Assembly (NCBI GenBank): GCA_964642385.1
Contig: CAZXON010000017.1
Span: 1-8,242 of the forward strand
DNA from: JBDHUW01 sp964642385
GTDB lineage: Bacteria; Patescibacteriota; Gracilibacteria; Absconditabacterales; Absconditicoccaceae
Direction: 5' to 3'
DNA: 8,242 nt
In this document: piece by piece, positions 1-6,679 of the stretch
Layout: each line of letters begins with the position of its first letter
How positions within the stretch are numbered: the first letter of the stretch is position 1
Notes under the pieces: model-generated
Seen by the model: only the letters and a program-made list of their open reading frames with translations
Told to the model about the DNA's origin: nothing
The model's database searches: none
Program-made: the position numbers and the translations under genes

Positions 1-51
1 AAAGACATATCTTTTGAGCAAATCAAAGAAATAATATCAAAAAAAGAATAG
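1..51 (+). CDS. C-terminal end of an unidentified protein (partial)
   Basis: Frame 1 is open from the first base for 16 codons and ends at TAG (49-51). The visible tail is KDISFEQIKEIISKKE, a lysine/glutamate-rich helix-like end typical of a bacterial C-terminus. The rest of the gene lies before the window, so no function can be given. It converges with the receiver gene on the minus strand, whose stop is at 73-75, leaving 21 bp between the two stops and no visible terminator hairpin. With only 16 codons the call rests on composition and on the tight convergent fit; a chance open frame is possible. Confidence 0.4.
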   Translation, partial: KDISFEQIKEIISKKE

Positions 52-72
52 AGCAGATGACAATACCAATCC

Positions 73-456
73 CTATATTTTTTTCAAAATCTTTTGTATT
101 TTTTGCGCATCTTTACTTGGGAATCATCTTATAATTCATACAGAAAATGCTCTCTCTCGTATAGGATATTTTTCTAACAATTTTTCTTTGTAGTCCGATA
201 TGCATATAACAGGCGTGGTAATATTTTTTTCTAATAGATATTCCAGAACCTTTACTCAAAGCGGTTCTTCTCGTCAACCCGCGACACCAGGAAAATAATT
301 GTCTAATAGTATCACGTCCGCATCTTTGAATAAATTGTTGTAGCTCATTGGATCTTGTATATTATCAACAATAGGAAATTCATAATTAGCATTTTTCTGC
401 AAATCTGCATAAATACTTCTGGTAAATTGATCTTCTAAAATAAGAATTTTTTTCAT
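73..456 (-). CDS. Single-domain response regulator (CheY-like receiver)
   Basis: A 127-residue protein from ATG (454-456) to TAG (73-75) when TGA is read as glycine; four TGA codons (G61, G67, G107, G111) would otherwise cut it at residue 60. It matches the receiver fold: MKKILILEDQ opens with strand beta-1 and the acidic pair E8-D9, strand beta-3 ends with the likely phospho-acceptor Asp in VILLDNYFPG (D52), a Ser follows beta-4 (VICIS, S87), and the conserved Lys is probably K115 in GFPSK. Receivers take phosphate from a histidine kinase and change conformation. No output domain follows, so it would act like CheY/Spo0F by protein contact, or as a relay. No kinase is visible here. The gene follows and overlaps the ParB-like gene upstream and is probably co-transcribed with it. 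An AGGAG-type ribosome site lies just before the start. Confidence in the receiver fold is good; the partner is unknown. Confidence 0.75.
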
Positions 457-778
457 GTCTCCTTTTTATTCATTTTAATTTAGATGTAAATAGCTTTTTC
501 ACTCTTTGATTACTAAACAGCACTACTTTTCTTGGGATGCATTTTCAAAGGATTCTATAAGCTTCCAGTAGATGTCTACCATCCAACAAAAAAAAATTAT
601 TATTTTTCAAACTAATAGATATCCTGTCTATAGAAATCGTTCAACGATATGTTAGCAAAGTTTGTGCTTCGGAAAGCGAATATTTTGCTCAGCAGAATCT
701 ATTTTCTTTTCTTCAAGAAGGAATGTTTTCTAAAGAATTAATACATATTTTTGAAATATACAAACTATTATATGTCAT
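386..778 (-). CDS. Small protein with ParB/sulfiredoxin-like DGRH motif
   Basis: Open minus-strand frame from ATG (776-778) to TAA (386-388), 130 residues with TGA as glycine. Five of its six glycines are TGA, matching the code use of the surer genes here. The core around residues 49-86 reads as a ParB/sulfiredoxin-type fold: SIDRISISL, then LLDGRHLLEAYRILGK followed by IPRKVV. This resembles the family pattern 'v.id.I ... lldG.HrleAa..lGk..ip'. ParB family members bind nucleotide and often DNA; the Arg after His in the usual GxHR box is Leu here, so activity is uncertain. The last ~24 codons overlap the receiver gene in another frame. The TGA at 470-472 sits exactly where a stop would be expected, 13 bases before the receiver start, so the natural end may be disputed (about 102 residues if it terminates). 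A shifted sequence in this tail is another explanation. Confidence 0.5.
458..464 (-). promoter_or_regulatory. Shine-Dalgarno-like site before the receiver gene
   Basis: Read on the minus strand, AAGGAGA lies immediately before the receiver ATG, with only two bases between GGAG and the start codon. This is the only clear purine-rich ribosome site I find in the window; the other starts are preceded by plain AT-rich sequence. The short spacing is unusual but it supports the ATG at 454-456 as the start. Confidence 0.45.
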
Positions 779-984
779 AGATGAAATATCTGTTAAAAGA
801 AAAACACGATACTATTTCACCATTTTCATATTACAAAGAAAAAATCAGGAAAAATTTTACTACTTTCTACAAAAAAACAATATTTTTTATTTTTTCAAAA
901 ATCTATCTTTTTTAATCAAAATATCTTTCCAGAATCAGCCCCAAAAGCTGCATTTTGCACCGCACAAAAAAAGTCCACTTTTTT
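779..984. other. AT-rich intergenic stretch, no gene seen
   Basis: About 200 bp of A- and T-runs between the start of the ParB-like gene and the promoter of the structured RNA. A plus-strand open frame runs through it (723-1019), but its first part lies antisense to the ParB-like gene and its later part is a low-complexity Phe/Lys/Asn run, so I do not call it. The small hairpin CAAAA-GCTGCA-TTTTG (942-957) is the only local structure noticed. The minus-strand promoter of the ParB-like and receiver genes should lie at the left end of this stretch but is not clear. Confidence 0.4.
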
Positions 985-1015
985 TTGACAAAATACGATT
1001 TGTGTGTAATATAAT
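985..1015 (+). promoter_or_regulatory. Strong sigma-70-type promoter for the structured RNA
   Basis: TTGACA (985-990) is a perfect -35 box. TATAAT (1010-1015) is a perfect -10 box at 19 bp spacing, with the overlapping TAATAT (1007-1012) giving 16 bp. Transcription would begin near 1021, directly at the left end of the gene-free structured region. It is the only near-consensus pair of boxes in the window, and no open reading frame starts downstream, which fits a stable RNA gene. Confidence 0.6.
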
Positions 1016-1752
1016 GTAGTCGAAAAGAAATAGATCATTCACAAACAGCTGTCTTTCGAGTAAAGGCGTAATAGTGAACACAGCGTATTCTATTATCTGG
1101 TAGCAGGTTTTATGTTTACTCTATTGTCTGGATGAGATAACTTACTTCGGTTCTTTATTTCATACGCTACAATACTGTGATCGTAATCTCTCTAAGGTTG
1201 CCCCTTATAGATTATTGATGAGTTCTTAGACTCTTCCTATTCGTCTTTACTCGAGAGATGGTAGCAACTGAGAATAAAAACAGTTCTCGTAACTGACCGC
1301 ACAAATCTACCTTGTCTAAACAACTTTGTAGGTTCTCCACTTGATATCTCATTGAAGTTTGCAGGTAAGTTTATTGGTATGAAAGTATCTTTAAACCGAT
1401 ATCTTCTGTTGGATTTTATCCGTATGTGTCACTTGTAGCAATACAAACCATATATGCATTGGTATCCTCTTCATTGTGTCTATTCATATCTTGAATGGTT
1501 CATGTCATTGTATTCAAGCAATTGAGTATCTATGGCTCGTGCAAACTTGCATTCTATCTAGTCTTCGCGACTGGTATGTATCGGTAGCAATATCGAGTAT
1601 GTATTTCCCTCAAAAGAATAGAAAAAAATATGCGTAACAAGCATAGAATATGGTATATGATATTATATATGTAGATATATGATTAAATATGTCCGTAGCA
1701 AACGTATTTTTGTTCTTATTGTTTTCATCTTTCGACTAAAAGAGTCGGATTT

Positions 1753-1779
1753 ATTGGTTTCATTGGTTAAATTGGTATC
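1753..1779 (+). repeat. Three 9-nt units beginning ATTGG
   Basis: ATTGGTTTC (1753), ATTGGTTAA (1762) and ATTGGTATC (1771) follow one another with exact 9-nt period. They lie between the 5' strand of the terminal helix and the first twin GCAA hairpin of the structured RNA. The third unit runs into the hairpin stem. They may be single-stranded joining sequence or protein sites within the RNA. Confidence 0.5.
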
Positions 1780-1820
1780 GCAAGATATCACTCTAACTAC
1801 TGAAAGGTATCGCAAGATAT
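1774..1820 (+). repeat. Twin GCAA-tetraloop hairpins (15-nt direct repeat)
   Basis: GGTATCGCAAGATAT occurs at 1774-1788 and again at 1806-1820. Each copy folds as GGTATC, loop GCAA, GATAT(C), with one G-U pair; the first copy has a 6-bp stem and the second 5 bp. Both sit inside the 13-bp helix 1738-1750/1831-1843, forming a three-way-junction-like 3' domain. Exact repetition of a GNRA hairpin suggests two equivalent docking or binding elements. Confidence 0.6.
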
Positions 1821-1854
1821 ATCCCTGTAGATCTGGCTCTTTTTTAGTTATCGT

Positions 1855-3393
1855 CTAATACCTCACATATCTATCATCTACTCACTCATAGTACGATTTT
1901 ACATGGATAATATCGCCTTTTACTAGTCACGCAGATATAATTTTTTGAAGAAATCTTTTTTTATCAAGTACTCATCGGAATCGCATTTCCGCCTCATCAT
2001 TTCACCAAGGGAGCATATATGTTAAACGTGAAATCTCAGGTTCGTCCACTGTTCGTACTTTAGAGTAACGGAAATCTTGTTCGTCCACATAGTCATGTTC
2101 AAGCAAATATGGCATATCGAGTTCAGTAGTTTCAGTTATTTCTAAGGAAGTTCTTGTGTCTTTTCTCTTTTCAACATGGGTAGGAGAGAAAAAATCATAG
2201 ACATCTTGATCATAATGATGGTCTTCATTTTGGAGTGGTTGTATATAATATTCTACGATATCACCTAACCATTCTTGCACTCCATCTTCACTATATGTAG
2301 ACATAACATATGGGTGGAATTGCTCTTTCGTTAAAGTAAGTGAAAAGGTTTTTTTGAAATAGCGAGCTATATGAGCATAGATTTCCTGAACGTATTCCTG
2401 AATTATTTCTTTATCTTCTACTAAGTCAGCCTTGTTACAGATGATCAGGATATTTTTTTGCATGATAGTTTTTTCTCATTCTGTGGAATTAGCAATAACA
2501 TGAAGTGACCATCTATCAACACTATCATTTTGGAGTTCAAAGCGAATTCATTGTATTTTTCAAAAATCTTTTGAAGTAGATAAGACATTCTGTAAGTACT
2601 GCAAAAGTTCATCAAACAAAACTGCAAAATCGTCCATACCATGTTCATATCTACCCATATCAAGCATAAAACACAACACACGTGCTTTACGTATATGACG
2701 CAAAAATTCATTTCCCAATCATTTTCATTCTGCTGCTCACGCAATCAACCCAGGTACATCAATTACATTAAATGTATTGTTATGGTATTTAACTGATCAT
2801 AAATTTGGTATCAGTGTCGTAAAAGGATAATCTGCAACCTTTGCTTTCACGTTCGCAATAGTATTAATCAAGCTAGATTTTCCCACGCTCGGAGTCCCAA
2901 TCAAAGCAACATCTGCCAACAATTGCAACTCTATTTCGATCTCTCTGGTTTCGCCTGGTTCCCCCAATAGCGCAAATTGTGGATATTGATTGATGGAATT
3001 TTTGAAGTGCATATTACCAATTCCACCTTGTCACCCACGACAAATTACATACTCCTCTTCTGCTTTTAAACACTGTCGCAATGGTAATCATGTTTTTACG
3101 TCACGCACTAACGACCCAAGAGGTAATTGCAAGATAAGATCTTCTGCGTCTTTCCCATATTGGTCTTTGGTCCTTCACGGTTGTCATTTATCTGCAACAA
3201 ATTTTTTCTTGTTATGAAAATCAACAAGGGTATTTATGTGCGGATTCCCACGCAATATAACACTACCTCATTTTCCCCCATTTCACCCTGCTGGTCCTCA
3301 GTATGGCGCACCCGCCTCACGACGTGCACTAACTACTCCGTCACCTCATTTACTGGATTGTACCGTAATGACGGTCTTGTCATAAAATTTCAT
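1855..3393 (-). CDS. obg: Obg/CgtA family ribosome-assembly GTPase
   Basis: 512 residues from ATG (3391-3393) to TAG (1855-1857), reading about 19 TGA codons as glycine. Obg binds and hydrolyses GTP and acts in large-subunit assembly and stress signalling at the ribosome. Domain order is canonical. The glycine-rich Obg fold takes roughly residues 1-158: MKFYDKTVIT, then GGPAGGNGGKGG, TLVDFHNKKKF and CRGGQGGIGNMHFKNS. The G domain follows: G1 GTPSVGKSS (166-174), G2 in YPFTTLIPNLG (189-199), G3 DVPG (212-215), G4 NKAD (320-323), G5-like MSTYSEDG. The C-terminal part from about residue 435, ending GLVKGDIIHV, looks like the OCT domain. It is longer than most bacterial Obg proteins: the G3-G4 gap is 108 residues where about 70 is usual, so an insertion of about 35-40 residues (around 274-308) is present. 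Several TGAs lie in the invariant glycine loops, which argues strongly for code 25. It is divergent from rlmH and convergent with the structured RNA. The start is fixed by the conserved MKF opening. Confidence 0.93.
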
Positions 3394-3530
3394 GATAATT
3401 ATTAACTAATTGATAAACTATAGCTTATAGTACAAAATCATGGATGAAATACAACTACGATATTGTTTTTTATAGATTTCCGACACTGGATACTTATACT
3501 AGAAAAAATCTTTATATGCTTTTTGTTTGG
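3394..3530. promoter_or_regulatory. Divergent obg/rlmH intergenic region
   Basis: 137 bp separate the two start codons and must hold both promoters. On the plus strand TATACT (3495-3500) is a fair -10 box 30 bp before the rlmH start, without a convincing -35. On the minus strand TATAAG/TATAGT-like boxes lie around 3415-3431 upstream of obg. No ribosome site is visible before either gene. The open frame extends upstream of the rlmH start to an in-frame ATG at 3444, but those 29 codons do not resemble the family. Confidence 0.3.
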
Positions 3531-3983
3531 ATGAAAACTCGCATACTTTGTATATCAGACAGCGACAAACACTTCTCTAGCGCAATTTCCGAGTACATTA
3601 AAAGGCTTGGTAAAGACAATGAAATCATAGACATCAAACCAGAGAAGAATGGAACGCGTACGCAAATTATTCAGAAAGAAACCACAAGAATTCTGGACTA
3701 CCTATCTAAACACACCAACCAAGAAACCAAAATTCTAATCCTTGCGAAAGAGTGAACACAACTCTCAACCGAACAGTTTTTGTCAAAAATAGAAAAAAAT
3801 CATACAACCATCTTCATCATAGGTTGACCATATTGACTGGATTTGTGAGCTTTCTGAGCCATTCCCCATGATATTATTGCCTTCGGCAATATCACACTTC
3901 CGCACGGGTTAGCGAAATTAGTCCTCTTAGAGCAAATCTATAGAGCGAAAATGATTTCAGAAGGCAGAGAATACCACTATTAA
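3531..3983 (+). CDS. rlmH: 23S rRNA (pseudouridine-1915-N3)-methyltransferase RlmH
   Basis: 150 residues from ATG 3531 to TAA (3981-3983), with five TGA codons read as glycine (G75, G99, G102, G106, G109). RlmH, a SPOUT-class enzyme, transfers methyl from S-adenosylmethionine to N3 of pseudouridine 1915 in helix 69 of 23S rRNA, on the assembled 70S ribosome. Family marks are clear: strand LILAKEG (69-75), the SAM-binding knot loop FIIGGPYGLD (95-104), the signature ITLPHGLAKLVLLEQIYRA (121-139) and the C-terminal EYHY that helps bind substrate. The loop glycines G99 and G102 are both TGA. Length fits the family (about 155). The start was chosen because MKTRILCIS matches the usual MK(I/L)xIxxVG opening; an ATG at 3516 and one at 3444 are alternatives. 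It is divergent from obg, another ribosome-maturation factor. Confidence 0.94.
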
Positions 3984-3997
3984 TCAAAGGGAAAAAC

Positions 3998-4037
3998 ACA
4001 AAATAGCACACGTTTGGCATCATTTTGTCTCCTTTTT
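3998..4037 (+). terminator. Possible rlmH terminator
   Basis: ACAAAAT (3998-4004) can pair with ATTTTGT (4022-4028), followed shortly by CCTTTTT (4031-4037), beginning 14 bp after the rlmH stop. The stem is all weak pairs with a 17-nt loop, so this is only a candidate. The rest of the 3984-4279 gap holds the inverted repeat and promoter elements of the nrd operon. Confidence 0.25.
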
Positions 4038-4145
4038 GACAACCAATTTTCAAACATCGTAGAACAAACACTAAGCAACATCAAAAAATAATAATAATTT
4101 TCCTATTGTATTCTCCCTCAAGACAGATAGACATGGTTATCCAGT

Positions 4146-4202
4146 TAAAACACAACATATAGTATGTCATGATGTTTGGTACATACGATATGTGGTGTTT
4201 TA
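4146..4202. promoter_or_regulatory. 22-bp imperfect inverted repeat, probable nrd operator
   Basis: The left arm (4146-4167) and right arm (4181-4202) are reverse complements at 20 of 22 positions, mismatched only at 4154/4194 and 4161/4187, with a 13-bp spacer. Each arm itself contains a small palindrome, ACATA-N3-TATGT (4155-4167 and 4181-4193), so the site is two similar dyads 26 bp apart. The left arm matches about 12 of 16 positions of the NrdR-box consensus ACACWATATATWGTGT as I remember it. NrdR represses ribonucleotide reductase genes through paired boxes, usually spaced about 31 bp, so spacing here differs. Position before nrdD fits an operator. The arms could also form a long RNA hairpin if transcription starts upstream. 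Confidence 0.55.
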
Positions 4203-4206
4203 TTTT

Positions 4207-4212
4207 TATACT
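4207..4212 (+). promoter_or_regulatory. Possible -10 box of the nrd operon
   Basis: TATACT lies 5 bp after the inverted repeat, so the matching -35 position would fall inside the right arm, the arrangement expected for a repressor site. No good -35 is seen. A second candidate, TATAAAAT (4263-4270), lies only 10 bp before the nrdD start and would give an almost leaderless transcript. Choice between them cannot be made from sequence. Confidence 0.3.
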
Positions 4213-4279
4213 ATGAAGCCTAGCTACCATCCAAGAAGCAATCATAAATCGTTTATTTTTTTTATAAAATTGTGTGATT

Positions 4280-6211
4280 ATGGAAGAAAAAATGAATCAA
4301 GAGGGAAAAGCACCAGTCACAATTGATGTCCAAAAGACAATGGAGGAATATCTTCATCAAAATGACTGGAGAGTAAATGAAAATGCAAATCAATGATACT
4401 CTCTTGGTTGATTAATTTTGAATTCGTCTGGCAAAATCACAGCGAACTATTGGCTCAATTACAAATATACTCCTGAAATTTGAGATGCTCACAAAAATGG
4501 AGATTACCATATCCATGATCTAGGATTTTTCGGTTGATATTGTGCATGATGGAGTTTGAGACAAGTGCTTGAAGAATGATTTAATGGAGTGCCAAATAAA
4601 GTAGAATCATTCCCACCCAAAAACCTGCAAGCTGCGGTAAATCAACTTGTAAACTTTTTTGGTACACTACAAAACGAATGGGCAGGGGCGCAAGCATTCT
4701 CCTCATTTGATACATATCTTGCACCATTTGTACACAAGTATGAACAAGAATGCTTTGTGGAATTAGAAGCATCGAAGTCAAGCCTAACAGAGCAAGAAAA
4801 AATAGCATTCGTTGAGAATAAAACATACAAATATGTTCGTCAACAGTTACAAAATTTCATCTTTGGATTGAATACTCCTTCCAGATGGTGAACACAAACA
4901 CCATTTACAAACATCACATTAGACCTTGTTTGTCCAGACGATCTGAAGGAGAAACATCTTTTCTTGGGTTGACCATTGCATGGAGAATATCCCAAACCTT
5001 TTGGAGAACTTGAACCCCAGATGCGCGTGATCAATAAAGCACTTCTGGAAGTATATACAAAAGGAGATATGCAAGGTAGAGTGTTTACCTTCCCAATACC
5101 AACATACAATATTACAGAAGACTTCCCGTGGGAAGATGAAATAATTCATGAGGTTTTTGTAATGACCGCAAAATATGGTATCCCGTACTTCCAAAATTTT
5201 GTAGGGTCTCAATACATCATGAAAACAGATGAGCATGGGAACAAAACAAGAGAAAGAAATCCTTATGCATATACGCCAGGCGCTGTAAGAAGCATGTGTT
5301 GTAGATTGCAGTTAGATCTCACCCAGCTGGAAAAAAGATGATGATGACTCTTTGGTTCTGCAGAGATGACCGGCTCTATTTGAGTTGTAACATTAAATCT
5401 AGCACGCATTGGATATGTATACAAAAACAATCCTGAATGATTCAAAAATCGCATCAAAGAACTTATGGGACTTGCGAGGCAATCTCTTGAGATCAAAAGA
5501 AGTGTTGTAACACAATGGTTAGAAGCTGGATTGTATCCTTACACAAAAAGATATTTGCACTCATTTAGAAATCACTTTTCTACTATCGGAATCAACGGCA
5601 TGAACGAAGCGATACGCAACTTCACAAATGATGTGGAAAATATTACAACGAGTCGATGAAAACAGTTTACAAACGAAATCATGGAAATGATGAGAGAGAT
5701 TCTCAAACAATATCAAGAAGAGACAGGTAATCTGTATAATCTGGAAGCAACTCCGGCAGAGGGCGCAACATATAGATTTGCGAAAGAAGACAGAAAACAA
5801 TTCGCTGATATAATCCAAGCATGAACAGCTGAAACGCCTTATTATACGAATTCGACACAACTTCCAGTTGAGTACACAGATGACGTATTTGCTGCACTTG
5901 ACCATCAAAATGACCTTCAATGTAAATACACATGATGAACAGTATTTCATATCTATCTTGGAGAGAAAGTATCTGATGGTTATGTATGTAAATCGCTTGT
6001 AAAAAAAGTGTTGGAAAACTATCAAATGCCATATATTACTATTACACCGACGTTCTCCATTTGCCCAAAACATGGCTATATAGCTGGAGAACACGATTAC
6101 TGCCCTATTTGCGATGAAGAAATTGGCTACAAGGATGAGGAAACTTACGATGTATATACAAGAAAGAAATACTCATCTGACCCCGTAATTAGAATGTGAA
6201 AAGAAAAATAA
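4280..6211 (+). CDS. nrdD: Anaerobic ribonucleoside-triphosphate reductase, catalytic subunit lacking the glycyl-radical domain
   Basis: 643 residues from ATG 4280 to TAA (6209-6211), reading 18 TGA codons as glycine. Class III reductases convert ribonucleotides to deoxyribonucleotides without oxygen using a glycyl radical. The N-terminus resembles the short, ATP-cone-free Thermotoga type: NENANQGYSL (33-42), GDYHIHDLGFFGGYCAGW (74-91), VNFFGTLQNEWAGAQAFSSFDTYLAPF (124-150), TPFTNITLDL (207-216). The active-site region has NPYAYTPG and SMCCRLQLDL (338-347), then RGGGLFG (353-359), whose three glycines are consecutive TGA codons, and TGSIGVVTLNLARIGY. The C-terminal zinc site is CPKH...CPIC (595-598, 608-611), with His in place of one usual Cys. 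The protein then ends after a polar tail. The glycyl-radical loop that should follow is absent and encoded separately at 6680. No Shine-Dalgarno is seen; the ATG is the first in the open frame that fits the alignment, with M5 as an alternative. Confidence 0.92.
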
Positions 6212-6254
6212 AATTATATTCACACACTCTTTTATTTCATAATTATTTCATCAA

Positions 6255-6632
6255 ATGGCCTACCAAAAAGAAAACAATGAGATCGGATTGAGGTATGTAA
6301 ATGAAAATGGAAAGATCCTGGGAGAAGAATGGAATGCGAAGGAACATAAACGAGAAAAAGAAGGAACATATGATTATTTATCACTCGGAAGCGAATTATA
6401 TGATGCACTGCAACTTCCAACAGGAAAAGATAGCGACATCGGAATGACTAATAGTTGAGCAGAAAATAGAAAAGTAGTCTACATGGAAAGATACACGAGC
6501 AAAAACATATTAGCATCTCACCTGAGAAAAAATGATATTGTTCTTGATAGATTCTGATCATTAGAAAAAGCTACTGATTACATACAGAATCAATTAGTTT
6601 CAACGATCAAGCCACTACAACGCACTTGATAA
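6255..6632 (+). CDS. Unrecognised 125-residue protein inserted in the nrd operon
   Basis: ATG 6255 to TAA (6630-6632) with three TGA glycines. I do not recognise the family. It is hydrophilic, with a charged N-terminal half (NENGKILGEEWNAKEHKREKEG) and a C-terminal half that looks alpha-helical (YTSKNILASHL, FGSLEKATDYIQNQLVSTIK). There are no membrane segments, no cysteines, and no LAGLIDADG, GIY-YIG or HNH endonuclease motif. It lies exactly between the body of NrdD and its detached glycyl-radical domain, 43 bp after nrdD and 47 bp before the ATG of the radical gene. That placement makes it a candidate coupling or assembly partner for the split reductase, or a relic of the element that split it. 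The start is the first ATG; no ribosome site is visible. Confidence 0.65.
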
Positions 6633-6679
6633 CGACGCAACACAACTATCTTTTTTACCTTTTCAAACAAAAAACTACT

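Larger units (their letters stand above)
1021..1848 (+). ncRNA. Large structured non-coding RNA of unknown family (~830 nt)
   Basis: No convincing reading frame exists on either strand even with TGA as glycine, yet the plus strand folds densely. Helices seen by eye: 1079-1088 with 1162-1168 plus 1177-1179 (AGCGTAT/ATACGCT core); inside it 1093-1098 with 1135-1140 (TTATCT/AGATAA); 1220-1223 with 1230-1233; 1252-1255 plus 1266-1270 with 1281-1289; 1307-1310 plus 1312-1315 with 1320-1323 plus 1328-1331; 1490-1496 with 1512-1518 (CTTGAAT/ATTCAAG); 1558-1563 with 1569-1574; 1629-1633 with 1641-1645. Five hairpins end in GNRA loops: GAAA at 1381-1384 and GCAA at 1438-1441, 1587-1590, 1780-1783 and 1812-1815. 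The GAAA hairpin has a 5-bp loop stem, a TT/TT internal loop and the basal helix 1369-1373/1392-1396. Many stems use G-U pairs that become C-A mismatches on the other strand, so the transcript is plus-strand. A consensus promoter precedes it and a helix with a T-tract ends it. I found no RNase P, tmRNA, group I/II intron or tRNA signatures. In size and ornateness it resembles GOLLD/ROOL/OLE-type RNAs, but I cannot assign it to any of them. Confidence 0.65.
1738..1848 (+). terminator. Closing helix and T-tract ending the structured RNA
   Basis: Bases 1738-1750 pair with 1831-1843 over 13 bp, including two G-U pairs (1747-1834 and 1745-1836). The 3' strand merges into a run of six T (1840-1845). 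This works as the 3' domain boundary and probably as an intrinsic terminator for the plus-strand RNA, seven bases short of the obg stop codon coming the other way. An alternative local hairpin, CGACT-AAAAG-AGTCG, competes for the 5' strand. Confidence 0.45.

Noticed and set aside
723..1019. Plus-strand open frame of 98 codons
   Set aside because: Its first part is antisense to the ParB-like gene, which has the better motif and TGA-for-glycine usage, and the rest is a low-complexity Phe/Lys/Asn run leading into a promoter.
1395..1637. Plus-strand open frame of about 80 codons inside the structured RNA (TGA not needed)
   Set aside because: No suitable start, odd Cys/Ile/Ser-rich composition, and it spans several helices; best explained as chance.
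1392..1735. Minus-strand open frame of about 115 codons across the RNA
   Set aside because: Translation is Ile/Asn/Tyr/Phe-rich low-complexity sequence with no recognisable pattern.
1021..1848. RNase P RNA, tmRNA, group II intron or rRNA fragment
   Set aside because: No GAGGAAAGTC-type P4 core, no tRNA-like ends or tag frame, no domain V hairpin, no rRNA signature recognised by eye. A covariance search would settle it.
2445..2744. Minus-strand open frame of 99 codons
   Set aside because: Out of frame with Obg, which runs continuously through here when TGA is glycine (G3, G4 motifs in the Obg frame).
2990..3405. Two plus-strand open frames of 75 and 92 codons opposite obg
   Set aside because: Shadows of the clearly coding Obg N-terminal domain on the minus strand.
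4155..4193. CRISPR-like repeat pair
   Set aside because: Only two short dyads in inverted arrangement before nrdD; no repeat-spacer periodicity anywhere in the window.
4840..6094. Several minus-strand open frames opposite nrdD
   Set aside because: Antisense shadows of the conserved NrdD coding sequence.
6255..6632. Intein or homing endonuclease splitting nrdD
   Set aside because: The frame has its own start and stop, no splice-junction Cys/Asn pattern, and no LAGLIDADG, GIY-YIG or HNH motif.
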